Assembly: GCA_963669155.1 (NCBI GenBank)
Contig: OZ022576.1
Coordinates: forward strand, 124,001-188,000
Direction: 5' to 3'
Source: Arbacia lixula
Taxonomy: Eukaryota > Echinodermata > Echinoidea > Arbacioida > Arbaciidae
Length of the DNA stretch: 64,000 nt
The notes under the pieces are model-generated. The model was not told the DNA's origin, ran no database searches, and saw only the letters and a program-made list of their open reading frames with translations. Positions within the stretch are counted from its first letter, which is position 1. The number at the start of each line of letters is the position of its first letter. Of the stretch, positions 45,901 through 59,500 are shown in pieces. The position numbers and the translations under genes were made by a program.

Positions 45901-45963
45901 ATGACGTCATCCAGCCACTGCCGAGAGCCAATTTATGAATGAAAATATAGTAAGCATGCGCAG
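45901..45963. promoter_or_regulatory. Candidate promoter-proximal elements upstream of the NOL8-like gene
   Basis: A palindromic CRE-type ATGACGTCAT (45901-45910) lies 43 bp from an NRF-1-like GCATGCGCAG (45954-45963). Such pairs are frequent in housekeeping promoters. The NOL8-like start codon is 1.5 kb further on, behind a likely 5'UTR intron acceptor at 47490-47493. The link is inference, and CRE palindromes also occur in MITEs of this window. Confidence 0.3.
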
Positions 45964-47489
45964 TGCAAGCCTGCTATGTCCCCACATAGTATTCCACCAA
46001 AACAAGTGTAAAATTCTCTATCACCTCGTACCAAAATCGACCTAGAATTTCACTTTCCTATATTTTATATGAATTTTGAAAGGTATTCTCAGAGGATCTA
46101 TTTTCTCACCGATACCGCACAGGTAAGCGAATTTCGATTGCTTCTTGCTTTTCCGTGAAAATCGTACGAATTAGCGTCACCCCCGCATCGTGTTTGTTGG
46201 AATTTGTAGAGTCTATCGCAACGTGTACAAAGTCAATTGGCTTCCGGGTTTTAGGACCGTCAGTCAATATGCATGAAATTGCAGAGTTTCGATAATTTTC
46301 GATCGATACTGGAGTGATCCGATCACGAACCAAGACCATTTCCTGCCTACACAATGTGACCGGATATCGTTATCGCTATCGATACTTCCACACGCAGTCG
46401 GAAGGCAACCACGTGGTCATGACGTGATCTGCGCGATTGCCCAATCAGCGGTCTCCGAATCGCTGATCGCGGACGATCTATCCGTTGTACACAGTCTATG
46501 GACAATAGTTCGTCGTGTATTGTTGGTCAAGTACCCAGATACGCCGGCCATTAGTATTGGACCATTGATGAGCAGATTTCAGTTAGTGCGCTGCACTGGC
46601 CATAGGGTATTTAAACCCCTACTTACTACAATTTTGTATCACACCTGACGGTGTGTTGCAGCGGTGCACGAAACGTCATGATCTTTTTAATTCCGTTTAC
46701 CTTACATTGCGATTATCAGAAGCCAACATTGATATTTCTTTCCAGGTGTTTTCAGTATTTGGGAATATTGGGTACAGTCTAAGACTAAGAGTAGAGTCTA
46801 CCCATAACCCAGTAGATAAACATTGTATCTCCCTTGAGATAAAATGTACTTACAAATATTTAAAAAAAAAGTTCTAACCAATTATATTGAGCGCATACCC
46901 AGCGCTCCTATCCCAGAGGCAGCTGGTAGTAGACGTCCTTTCATGCTTTTTGCAACATTATCAACACCATCAAGCCCATGGTGTGACGTCATGAAACTGA
47001 CATTGCGCATCATTGTCTAGTATCAGCACGCCTTATTGCATTTTATAATGTGCTTAATGTCTATGCAAAAAAATGAAAGTGCCAATTACTTTTTCATGTA
47101 ATGCAATAGAAAGCTATGGGCCTAAGCACATGTCTGGAGATAAAATTGCTCAGGAGCAATTTTATCTTTTATCCAAACTTTTTTTCCTGAGTGCGTTTTA
47201 GAAAACTAATTCAGCTCATTTACTAAAAAAGATCTAGCTCATTTGCTAAAAAAGATCTAGCTCACTTGAGTAATTCTTAAAAATCTTTTATCACAAGTTG
47301 GCTTAACGGAATTCTAAAAGTCCTTTTTCGGAATACCCTCCTGAATTTACGTGATTTGTCCCTTGTTTCCTTTTGTCAAAGGTGGGCAGTTGACTCTATA
47401 ATTGAACGATGTTAATTATGTCAAAATCATTTTTGTAATGTGTTATGTTTGGTTGTATGCATTACTGATTTGTGTTGATTATTTTGATA
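45964..47489. other. Presumed 5' region and first intron of the NOL8-like gene
   Basis: No coding exon seen. It holds a short direct repeat of AAAGATCTAGCTCA near 47,225-47,265. An untranslated first exon should lie here if the acceptor before 47501 is used, but its donor is not placed. Confidence 0.35.
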
Positions 47490-47500
47490 GCAGGAGGAGA

Positions 47501-50500
47501 ATGGGAGACCCAGAGACCAGAAGGCTGTTCATTGGTGGGCTGCATCATACTCTGACAAAGCAGGACTTGCGTGATCGGTTTAGCAGGCACGGAAACATCG
47601 CTTCTGTGGAAATCAAATCTAAAAAGGATCTAAAAGGTAGGCCTTTTTTGCAATACGATTGCCCAGGGAGCACCGAAAGTAAACAAATATCTATATGAAA
47701 GTAAAGGAAAAACTCAATTAGTCGCCCCAATATTTCAGTATTTACTTCATTAATATTGAGGTTGTTTGTGTAATATCAGTGCAATTTGTATCAATATTTC
47801 ATTAATTTATGCATCCTGTGTAGTGCTATGACTTCAGGAAGAATGAGCAAGGATATTGCATGTGGTACGAGTGTGACTCATTCGAATTAAAACAAGCGAG
47901 AGAGTAATCATATCAGTTGGGACAAAATATACTTTTGATATGTTTAGAATATTACAGATTTCATATCCCCGTTGCTCTCATGTGGTACTAGATGAATTTT
48001 GAATAGGTATCATGTCTTAATATACTATGCAAAAGAGACTGATTTTGTTTAATTTTCCATCTCTTTTTCAGGGCATCCCATCAAAACATTTGCCTACTTG
48101 GACATTAGTTTATCTGAAACTGAATTAAAGAAATGTAAGTACTAATATGTCCTTTGCCAGATTTTCTATTGATAGAATGCCCAGTAGGGATTTTTCAACC
48201 AAATTATAATTGTTGATCATGATAACCCATTTCTGCTGCACCTTTGAATCCAACTACATGTTGCCTTTTCCATGAATAGAATGAAATACCAAGCAGTGAT
48301 CTTTAAACAATGCTTTGACACTTTGTTCCTATATCGTTTATCAAGTCCCACAAAGCATGCTATATTGGTATGATAATCATTAAAAAATAATGGTATTGTT
48401 TCATTCCTCATGTTCAACAAAGACAAAGATAAAATGTGCCAGACCTTTTGATTTTAATTGATGTATGCATTGAAAAACACAAGATTAGTGTCTATCTCGT
48501 TGGCGAAGATTTTGTTGTTATTGGTGAGACCAACGTGCACTCTCTCACCATGGTGAGGTCTCCAGAAAGGGTGACAACCACTTCGTCCAAAAGTTGCATG
48601 TACATCTCCAACACCTGCTGGAGACTGGAGACAGTCTCAGAAATGTTAACATGTTTAAGATTCCAGTGACTCCTCTGTGACCCGGCTAGTCTTCAGGAGA
48701 CGTCTCAGAGACTCTGTCTTCACCAGGTTGCCATAGTCCAATGAGATGATACACTGTACCAGTATTCCAGCTGTTACAACCATGATTATGGCACAGTAAT
48801 TATCCAATTTTCCAGTTCCCATTGTCATAAAATGATCTTCTGTACTTCATAGCTTGATGCATTTGAAGATTTATACCAAAAATCCACTGTTCAAATCTTA
48901 TTTAACATTTGCTCTCAAAATTGTCTTGTATATTAAACATGAAGTGTTTTGTGCTTTGATTCTGCATATTTGACCAGGCATGAGCACTTATAACAACTCA
49001 AAATGGCAGGGCAACACAGTGCAGATCCAGCTGGCGAAGGAGAGCTTCCTCACAAAGTACGTACAAGCCTTCATTGATACATTTTGGGGATTTGTGAACC
49101 CTGGTCCAGAAATGAGGTCAAAATTTGCCATGGAACTGCAAAAACCAAAAGGGTGTGGCTTAATTGTGCACTTTCAGGTGTAAGTTTATTCATAACCTGA
49201 TGTCTATGTCCATACAGCAGATTAAGCGGGAGTTGCGCTGCTCAGTATCTGAGTGGAGAAAGCTCACCTGCATATATGTGGGCTTTGTAAAAAAATAGGT
49301 TATAATAGATGATTAAGCATTTCATTGGAACTCTCAAAACAGATCCTTAAGTTGATCTGTGTAAAAAGCATACATATCAAATTTTAAGAAAATTGGTTAA
49401 AAAAAGTTTTAGTAGTATTGGAAGTATGGTTACTGTTGAAGAATTTTTCACTGCTAATTAGAATGTATGGTACATGTACGTGTAAGCTGATTACGTACGA
49501 GGCTTGGTCTAACATTGTGCTCTGTGGTTATGCCAAGGCAATGTGATGATTTGGGGGATACTATATCCACCCCATGCATTCCATCTGGAAAAATAGTACC
49601 ACTTATAAAGGTAAGCAACACAAAAGCTGTCATTATGAGTTGGTGGTCTTCCTGTAGACATTGGTAATTTTCTGCACAAAAAGTAAAGATAAAATCTTGG
49701 GAAAGTGTGTTTTTAAAGGATTTAATCCATACCATTTTGTTTAAAATAGGGCCAATCTCTGATAAAGTTTGTTTAAAAAAGGGTTTTAAATACAAAATCT
49801 GTTACTAACGTGCAACTGCTGAACATTGCGGCATACTTTTTCATTACTATTTCTTTTGATGTGTCTTGCATTTTTTGAGACGACGTTTGAAAAATCTGAC
49901 ACTCCATTCAGAGGTTACGCAACATTATGTAATCGCATGTCAGCCAAAATCTGACAAAAGTGTGATTTCGCATCTAGATTTGTGTAAAAAATTCCTATAC
50001 TGCACTGTATCAATATCAATTGTCCCTTCTAGGCCTTTTGCTTATTACATTGCTCTTGAAACTTATAAAAGAAACATATCAGAAGCAAATAATATAATAA
50101 AATCAGAGAATTTGTGGAAAAAAGCAGTATAATACATAAGGAAAAGAAAACATACGTCTGAATTTGTACTTTCATGTTTTTTTTAAATTGATATTGTTGA
50201 TTATGCTACTCTGCATATAAAATAAACTTTAATCTTTATGCAATGTTCATGAAATGTACATGTATATGCGCTCTTAACATTTTTCTGTGCAAACTTTAGC
50301 ATCAATACAACCTGCCATGGCCGAGATAGTGCATGTGTGTGTGTGTGTGGGGGGGGGGGGGGGAATGCAAGCCCTCCTCCCCCAGTCAAAACTTGCTCTC
50401 AGAGAGCCCAGTTAGAAATAGGTTAAATGCTTTTACCTCTGTATCATACGCTACGTCAATCAAGGAAAGTTGAGTCACCTAACACCACCGCAAATCTACA

Positions 50501-53500
50501 AAACAAACAAATGTTATATTTCTCTGTTTTCCAATTTTTGGATCGAACCCTTTTTGGGCACAACCTCTTTGTATCATAATGAGCATAGTGCTCTAGGTGG
50601 CATGTACAGTACATTTTGAGGATTTTTGTTATAGCTATTTGGGGAATCCCCACTATTTTTACATTTGGGGAATCCCACAAGTAGACATTTTGGGAATCCC
50701 TCAGTATACAAATGATACACAGGCACGAGTGGATCGGTAAGAATTGGATGCACTCACAAGGCGCAGCCGAGTAAGTTTAAGATCATTTCCAAAGTTAATC
50801 CTATATAGCCTGGGCTATTTTGAAAGTAGCCTGGGGCTATCGCCCAGAGTGGCATGAGTGCCGAAACGAACGCATTCGTAACGCACATTAGTGGGCAACT
50901 TGGCGCATCACCATCTTGCACGGTGCTGCGACAGCATAGAATTCAGTCATGAGTTTGTCCACGTCTTGGTTAGAAAACCTTCCAAATTTACGTGTTTCAC
51001 TGCTGCAGAGCGCTTGAACATAGAGAATAAGTGTTCGATGCTTTGGGGTAAATATGTACTTACTGGCAACGTCCAAAAATTGTTTCAACTCATCACCTCA
51101 CTTTATCGAAGCTTCTCGAGATTCGTGGGTGCCGCCATTAGCGTAAACAACATTGGTATTCACGGTATCGCGATATCGTGTTGATGTCGTGTGCTGCCAG
51201 TAAAAAAAAATGCAAATTTATGAACCAATCACATTGCAGAGATTCTTTAGCTCATCTTATAATGGACTACATGTACATACTGTACTATATGGGTATTGTG
51301 TACACATACATGTACATGGGGTCCATAACTTTGCTGCCTGACACAGTCATATCCCCTTGCCTCACCCCTTATCCAACTCGGCCAATCACCACCTGGTAAA
51401 CTCCATTTTTTCTTGTTACTAGTTCTTGTATTCACTGTTCGGAGTGAGTGTTGAATAGAAAAGAGACCTGGTGAGTGTTAGAGGGTTACTAATTTAGAAA
51501 AATAAGTTCCCCCTATGTAAAATCATCCACTAAAAGCAAATTTCACATTTGTTTGCCACAATAAAGTCTCATTTTGACGAAAATTAGAAAAAATGCCCGC
51601 CTCCAGTGACGTCAGAGAAGTTTAGTGGATAATTGTATATAGATTAGTGGGAACTTATTTTTCTAATTTAGTAACCCTTTAAGTTTTCACATTTTCTTCT
51701 GTTTCTCATTATTCTGCACTGAATAGTAGTTTTCAGTGCAGAATAATGACTGGTGCCATTAGTCTACAGTGAATATCAGTTCAGAAATGTCAGTTTAATT
51801 GTTCTTAACATGCTTATAACTCCATTTTATTAATGACAAACTTGCTGCAGGCTGAAACGGGAAAGAACAGAAGGGAATTCTCCCAGCATTGCTGAGGCTG
51901 TGGTGAAGCCCAAGAAGCCCTCTGCGCAGGCGGTGGCTGTGGAGAGGCTGGCAGCTAACTTTGAGAAGGCTGGTGTCAGTGACTTTGTTGTGAAGGGGAA
52001 GGTTCCTGGAACGCAGATAGATGGAGAGAAGGTTGGTATCATGTAAACAGGTTGGAGGCCTCACAGTACACTACATGAAGTTTGCAAATCTAAATGGGAG
52101 GGCCTTGGGCTGTACAAATCTAAATGGGAGGGCCTTGGGCTGTACAAATCTAAATGGAAGGGCCTTGGGCTGTACAAATCTAAATGGAAGGGCCTTGGGC
52201 TGTACAAATCTAAATGGGAGGGCCTTGGGCTGTACAAATCTAAATGGGAGGGCCTTGGGCTGTACAAATCTAAATGGGAGGGCCTTGGGCTGTGCAAATC
52301 TAAATGGGAGGGCCTTGGGCTGTACAAATCTAAATGGGAGGGCCTTGGGCTGTACAAATCTAAATGGGAGGGCCTTGGGCTGTGCAAATCTAAATGGGAG
52401 GGCATTGGGCTGTATTATGTTTTGGAAAAGAGAAGACAAATTTTTGTTTTAATCATTGACTTGTGGAGGATATAATTAGCTGCTCAAAACCCTCATAAAT
52501 AAAGCTTTCACATGCATTTTAGAATAAGAACATGTTGGAAGTTGCTACAAGCGGCAATTATTATATTTCTTCACAATAATAGTAAGAAATGTTGTCTACT
52601 GGAAGTTAACACAACTATTTCAGAGCAGAATGTGTCTATTCAGTAGCAGATGTTAAGAATCATGCTCCAACCAAACGGTCTTGTACATTGTGTTTCAACA
52701 ATCATACAGTGTGTGTCTGTGCTCTGACAATGGAGACTTTGTATGTAATGCCCGAGTCTGATTTTTCCATGTTTACCTTGCATGCAGAACTGGGTGGTCA
52801 GTAAGTATGGCCGAGTGCTGCCAGTAGTGTACGTCCGGCGCAAAGATAAACAGAAGGTGGTTTGCTGCGACCCGTCCAAGTTCAGCCACCATCTCAAGAA
52901 GTTCCGAGACGATGCCAAGATGGAGGAGAGCATCAGCGCGAGGCCAGTGAGTCAGCTGACGTGGCGCCTCCCAGAGCAAGAGACGGAAAATTACAAGAAA
53001 CGGAAAGGGGAGTTCCCACAGGCCAGACCATTAGCATCACAGAGGAAGAGGGTGAAAGATGACCTCGCAGTGAGGAGGGAGCAGTTCTGGGCTCAGCTGG
53101 AGAAAGGACAAGACTCTGACCGTCAGCAAAGCAGCACTGAGTATTCCAGTGATGAAGATGAGGGTGATACTCCTGAAACTGACAGTGCTGAGAAGGCTGG
53201 CAGGATCATGGGAAGTAGAGATTTTGAAATTGTACCAAGAAGCGGAGTTTCACTGGCAAAAGAATCATTCTATCATACACTAGCACCTGCAAGTGCCAAA
53301 CCTGCTTTCCAGGACGGTGCTGGTATGGAGGTTGGAAAGGGTTACGACTCTGAGGATAGGGACTCTGTGGATACGGATGAGTTGTGTGCAGCATTCAAAG
53401 CAGCCACATCTCAAACAGGAAAAAGAAAGGAAGAGGTCAAAGAGAAAGTTCAGAGGTCAAATCCTGTTCTTAAGAGAAGAGTGAAGCAGGACTGTGAAAG

Positions 53501-56500
53501 TGAGGGGTCTGATGATCAGCTGCAACATAGACAAGCATCTGTGAAGAGAATGAAGACGCTGTTGCAGGGCAAAGGGTTGGAGAGGAGTCAGCTCGGTGTC
53601 GATGTGAAGATCGGTTGCAGCAGAAATGATGGAGGTAGAGATGAACAGAGCAGTGACTCAAGTGAAGAGGAAGAAAATGAGGAAGAAGATCAGATGAGCA
53701 GTGATGAAGGTAACAGTGCTTTGGAGGAAAGCGACCCTACTCTGGCGTTGAATTTTGAGCCTCTTATTCCAAAAAGGAACCACTTACAGACCACATCTTC
53801 ACTTGATGATGAGAGTGAGGAGAAGTGGGAGGGGAAAGAGAAAGAAATGGAAGAAGATCAACACATTGGCGAGGATCAATCTTTGAACTCAGAACAAGAA
53901 ATGCATGAGCACAGAGCAAAGTCTAATCTTAAAGCAAAATTAGATTTTCAACCTTTGATCTTAGACAGGGTGGCAATTTCAGAGTGGCTGGGAACACCCG
54001 AGGGAAAGGTTAATTTTCTCTCAAAACCAGGAATGGACTCTGAAGAAGCGGAAGAGACACAAAGCCTTGCCAGTGAAAGTAATGACGTAATGAGCGATGG
54101 AGAGCACGATGAGGATAGTGATTGGAAAGAAGAACTCAATAAAAGAGAATCAGATGAAGATAAAGGAGAGGGGAAGGGAGATGAAGATGATTCAGGAAGT
54201 GAACTTGATAACGCTGATAAAGATAAAAAAGAAACCCCACGTGTTGCCTCGCCTGAAAGGAGTGACAACTTGAAAGATTCTGGAGATGTGAATCAAGATG
54301 TGCCAAAAGAGAAATTGTCTAAAGCAGAAAAAAAGCAGCTGAAAAAAGAGAAAGCTGAGAAGCAGAAAATAGCCAATGAGAAGAGGTTAGAAGCCATGCG
54401 ACAACAACAAAGAGCTATGCTGGATCGGAAGACAGCTATCAAAGGAGCTCTAGCAGCTGTGGTAAGTAGGCTTCTTCTGAGCTGTCTTGAAGATGTCAAA
54501 ATTGTTGCATCATGTATTTGTTAACACTATTGTAGCTATCCCCAAAGTTCATCATGTACTGTATCTTAAAATACACACCGAATTTTCTTTCAATGTTTCA
54601 TCAAATTTTGATGAATATTTTGAGTTATTAAATTTATGACAAAGCATTTTCTTGAATTGTGCTTGAAAGGTTTTATATCTCCACACAATTATACACATAG
54701 AGAAGTGCACTTTGTTGCACCTTCCCTCAATACATTGAGAACACAGGAGGTATCATAAGAAATGTATATTATTTTAGTCTGATTCATGCTTCCATTGTTC
54801 ATTAAAACATGTATTCTCTTTTTTCATAGTTCCCCTCTTTCAAATTAGACATGAAAAATCTTAAACCCCTTTCAGGCCTAAAAAACGGTTACCAGTTCCC
54901 AGTGATTAGATTTATTCTCCAAGCTTGCACTTGGAAAGACTGAGAAAGGATGAATTTAGATTTCCTCTTTTCACCAACAAGCACCTCCATTTTCTTTTGC
55001 TGTACTGATGATATCCTTCTTTCAACAATGCTGTCTTTCTTACAGGATGCCAAAGAAAAGACCCCGAGCAAGCACATTACATTTGATTCAGATGAGGACG
55101 AATCCACCAAAGAAGAAGAAGGAAGTCTGTTCTTCCCAAGTGTCACAGAAAATGTAGCAGAAAGTGGAGACAATGAGAGGAGGACCAAAATCACTCTATT
55201 TGACAGTGACAGAGAAGACGATAGAAGCAGCTCATCAGGCGATTCCGAGTCTGATGACGATGAGGAGAGATTCAGAATCAAACCTCAGTATGAAGGAGAA
55301 GCAGGACAAAGAGTAAGTCTACTTTAGATGGCGATTGCTAGTGTATTGACAGGTGCGATACACAATGGCAATTGCAGTGTTCTGAATTAATTACCTGACA
55401 CACACACATTGTTAGGTCCAAATCTCATTGAATATTCACAGGATTATCACAAGAATAATAATTGATGAAATGTCATGAAACCTGCTTTGAAAAAAATTGA
55501 TATCCTTTGACTTTATGATATGTAAATTTGGCTTGATTCAAGTTGTAACTTGTCAGGATTTTTTTTTATATAACACCTGGTACATATAACATGAGTTTAA
55601 CTCCTTTTGTAAGGAATATTTCTAATGCAATTTACTCTTTTTGGGACAGGGTCCTCTGTTTATATGTTGAATGCCATCTTGGTGTGTACATTCATCCATC
55701 TGCCTTCATGGTGATACATCTTTAATGTTGAATCTGAATTGTCTTTTCTCAGCTGATTCACCTAGAGGAGCGGTATGGAGGGGATACTCGCTTCAAGCTG
55801 GACACTAGGTTCTTGGAAGAAGTGACCACAGAGGGGCAGAAGAATGAAAGGGAGGGTGAGGATGAGGAGGATATGGACCCTGGTCTCCTTCAGGAGAAAC
55901 AGAGGTCATTAGACATCTTGCAATCAATGATAGGAACTCCAATAGCCACAACATCCAAGTCTACAAAGGAGCCAAACTTCAGGTGAGCTAGCTATTGATT
56001 TGGTCTAGATGGAAAATGTTAAATTGCAATTACATTATACAAACTTACAAATTGAATAGAAAAGTGGTGGATTAATTGCAATATTTTATGTTCTCTTGTT
56101 TCTTTTCTGTCTGATTGTCTCTGTCTGTCACTCTCACTTCTCCTCGGTGTCTGAACCTCTTTCCTGTCTCCCTGTCTCACTGTATACACCATTGCTCCTC
56201 CATCTCATGTTCCATATTCCTTGTCTGTCTCTTTTTCCCTTTATTCCCTCTTCCACTCTCCCTTCCTTGGTCTTCTCTCCCTTCCTTGGCTGATCTTCTT
56301 CCACTCTCCCTTCCTTGGTCTTCTCTCCCTTCCTTGGCTGATCTTCTTCCACTCTCCCTTCCTTGGTCTTCTCTCCCTTCCTTGGCTGATCTTCTTCCAC
56401 TCTCCCTTCCTTGGTCTTCTCTCCCTTCCTTGGCTGACCTTCTTCCACTCTCCCTTCCTTGGTCTTCTCTCCCTCCCGTGGCTGACCTTCTTCCACTCTC

Positions 56501-59500
56501 CCTTCCTTTGTCTTCTCTCCCTCCTTTGGCTGACCTTCTTCCACTCTCCCTTCCTTTGTCTTCTCTCCCTCCCTTGGCTGACCTTCTTCCTCTCTCCCTT
56601 CCTTCGTCTTCTCTCGCTCCCTTGGCTGACCTTCTTCCACTCTCCCTTCCTTCGTCTTCTCTCCCTCCTTTGGCTGACCTTCTTCCACTCTCCCTTCCTT
56701 TGTCTTCTCTCCCTCCTTTGGCTGACCTTCTTCCACTCTCCCTTCCTTCGTCTTCTCTCCCTTCCCTTGACTGACCTTCTTCCACTCTCCCTTCCTTCGT
56801 CTTCTCTCCCTTCCCTTGACTGACCTTCTTCCACTCTCCCTTCCTTCGTCTTCTCTCCCTCCTTTGGCTGACCTTCTTCCACTCTCCCTTCCTTTGTCTT
56901 CTCTCCCTCCTTTGGCTGACCTTCTTCCACTCTCCCTTCCTTCGTCTTCTCTCCCTTCCCTTGACTGACCTTCTTCCACTCTCCCTTCCTTCGTCTTCTC
57001 TCCCTTCCCTTGACTGACCTTCTTCCACTCTCCCTTCCTTCGTCTTCTCTCCCTCCCTTGGCTGATTTTCTTCCACTGTGTGCAGAGACCCCAGACAGCT
57101 TCACTACGATCCCAGCAGAGAGGAGCACAGTCGCTTTGAGATAGCAACAGAGCATGATGAAGACAGGTAATGAGATCATTTATGATATACAGCTACAGAG
57201 AAATACATTCTCTTTGTGAAGAGACTTCACTTTTTTAATCAATTGAGTTGTTAAATTAAACTTACCATCTAAGGTAGAGAGACCTTGTCTTCTTAAGTGG
57301 GCAGACTTTACTGTATTTAGTTAAGTTTAGTACTTAGTTTAATAGCTGTTATGTTCGTAGGTTATTCCTTGGGTAAATGCAGAATGACTCGGTACTCAGA
57401 ATAAAGTGTGTCTCCTTTCCCTAGGAAAATAATTTGCACCTTAAGTAAATGGGAGGAAAGTACCTATATCTCCTCAATTAAAACATGTGTAATCGTTATA
57501 TTTTGTTATCCAAAATTTTGAAATCATATGCAATTAATATGTTCCTTTTCTCGAACTGCGACTAATCTGACAACTTGGAGTAAAAGGCCATGTTTTACCT
57601 CTTTTTAAATAATTTAGATCACTAATTGTTCATTCATTAATTTATTCATTTCATTCATTTGATATATTATACAACATTGAAACATATATTACATCAACAT
57701 ATGAATTAACATAGGAAAATATACATGAATAGTGACTGGTCGGCAATAGTGACGATTAATAAAAAAAAAGTTACCCTGGGTTAATAAACTGAACAAATAG
57801 ATAAATAAAATCAGAAAATTAGTCTGTACATTGGAAGTAGAATATATGAAGTAAACTGATATTGCCATGACTTTGGCCTTTAGTGATGCCAAGAAGATGG
57901 AGCGGGAGCTGAGGAAGGAGAAGAGGAAGCTGGAGGAAGAGCGGGCCAAGGTACCAGAGGTCTCCAAGGAGAAGTTCTTCCAAGTCAGCAGCAATCTCAA
58001 GGATGCCTTCAGCCGAGGGAGCGGGGGAGATGGGGGTGCTAAGGAGGATGGGGAAGAGGCAGACGTAGGAAGAGGAGGAGATGGTGGCATGTTTACATTC
58101 TTTGGAGGAGACGATAATGAGGGTAGGTTCCCACATTAGAGAATGTGTAACCTGCATGTTGCACTGTTTCTAAAGCCCCCGTTCCACTATGCCGCTCTCG
58201 CCACGATTTGGCAATTTTCTCAGATCGGGAAGGATCGGGTGAAAGATGAACCGATACGGACACACTACGATGTTAGAACGCTGCAAGGACGCTGTATTTA
58301 CGACCAACACGTGCTTGATACGCTCTTACTACGATAATCGGGAATGAAGCACTACGATGTCGGACGCTGGAGATACGCTTTACAACGATATAACTACGCT
58401 GTACGTGCGATGTTGCCGACGCTATACGATCTATCCACGCTGTTTATACGCTCTGAACGATCTATACGATGTGGCTACGCTGTTTCCACGTTCTGAGAGC
58501 TAAAAAGTGCCCGATGTGTCTATAAATACCCCGATTACATTGCCGATCCCGAGTTATTGGCAGAAATTATGGACCTAGAAGATATTCCTCTACTCATCAC
58601 AGGACTTCTCCTGCAGCAATTCAATATATATAATCAAAGACGTGCTTTGCATGGCCGTCACGAGGGGGGGGGGGGGTACGGAGGGTACGAATGCACCCCC
58701 CCCCCCCCTCCAGACCACAAATTAAAAAAAAAATGTTTAGAAGGGGGCGAGTTAGATTTGTTTTTTTTTTTTGTTCTGTTTTTGTTTGTGTGTGTGTGGG
58801 GAGGGGGGATTATTTAGATGCTTTTTAAATGCTTTTAGATGTCTGACATCGGAATTGGTAATTTTTGTGTCTTAATTCCCCCCCCCCCCCAAAAAAAAAA
58901 AAAGCACCCCCTTGAAAAAAGCTGGTGACGGCACTACTTTGCTCCTGGCTATTCTGAGAGAAATAGAAGAAGGAGGAGACGTCCACAATAATTTTTGGTC
59001 AGGTCATATGGCTCACAGAAGATCGTCGATTGCAGTATGGCCACTACAACAGGCTGATGATTGAACTGAGACAGGATGATCGAATTCCTTTTCAGAACTA
59101 TGTTAGAGTTCCCAGCGAATGTGCGCTTGTTCTTCTTCATCATTCCTTACTTCGACAGGTGCACCGACAACATCCACCACCTCCTCAACAGTTTCGACTC
59201 TCGATCTCTTTGATGATCTTCTTTTTTGGAGCCATTTTGACAGCGAACTACCCAGTGTATCGGCTACGTCCCTTTTACAGCGGCGAGAGCGGGAGACGTG
59301 CGTAAACAAGTCTGGGAAAGCGTAGGAACAGCGTAGCTAACGTGGAGACAGCCTAGTTAAAGCGCGAACACAGCGTATTAAGAGCGTTGTAGGATGGGGG
59401 CTTAATTCAAGTCAAGCGTGGAGAACGTAGTGAGAGCGGTGTTACAGCGGGAAAGTCGTGCTTTGATCGGGGAAGAGCGGCGCGGCATCGGGATCACATC

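Noticed and set aside
52021..52452. ORFs of 114-143 aa on both strands
   Set aside because: Stop-free frames produced by a 30-bp repeat unit inside a NOL8 intron.
56115..57179. ORFs of 200-337 aa on both strands, Arg/Glu-rich or Leu/Pro-rich
   Set aside because: Stop-free frames of a 48-bp (16-codon) repeat inside a NOL8 intron; the real exon begins at 57086 on the plus strand.
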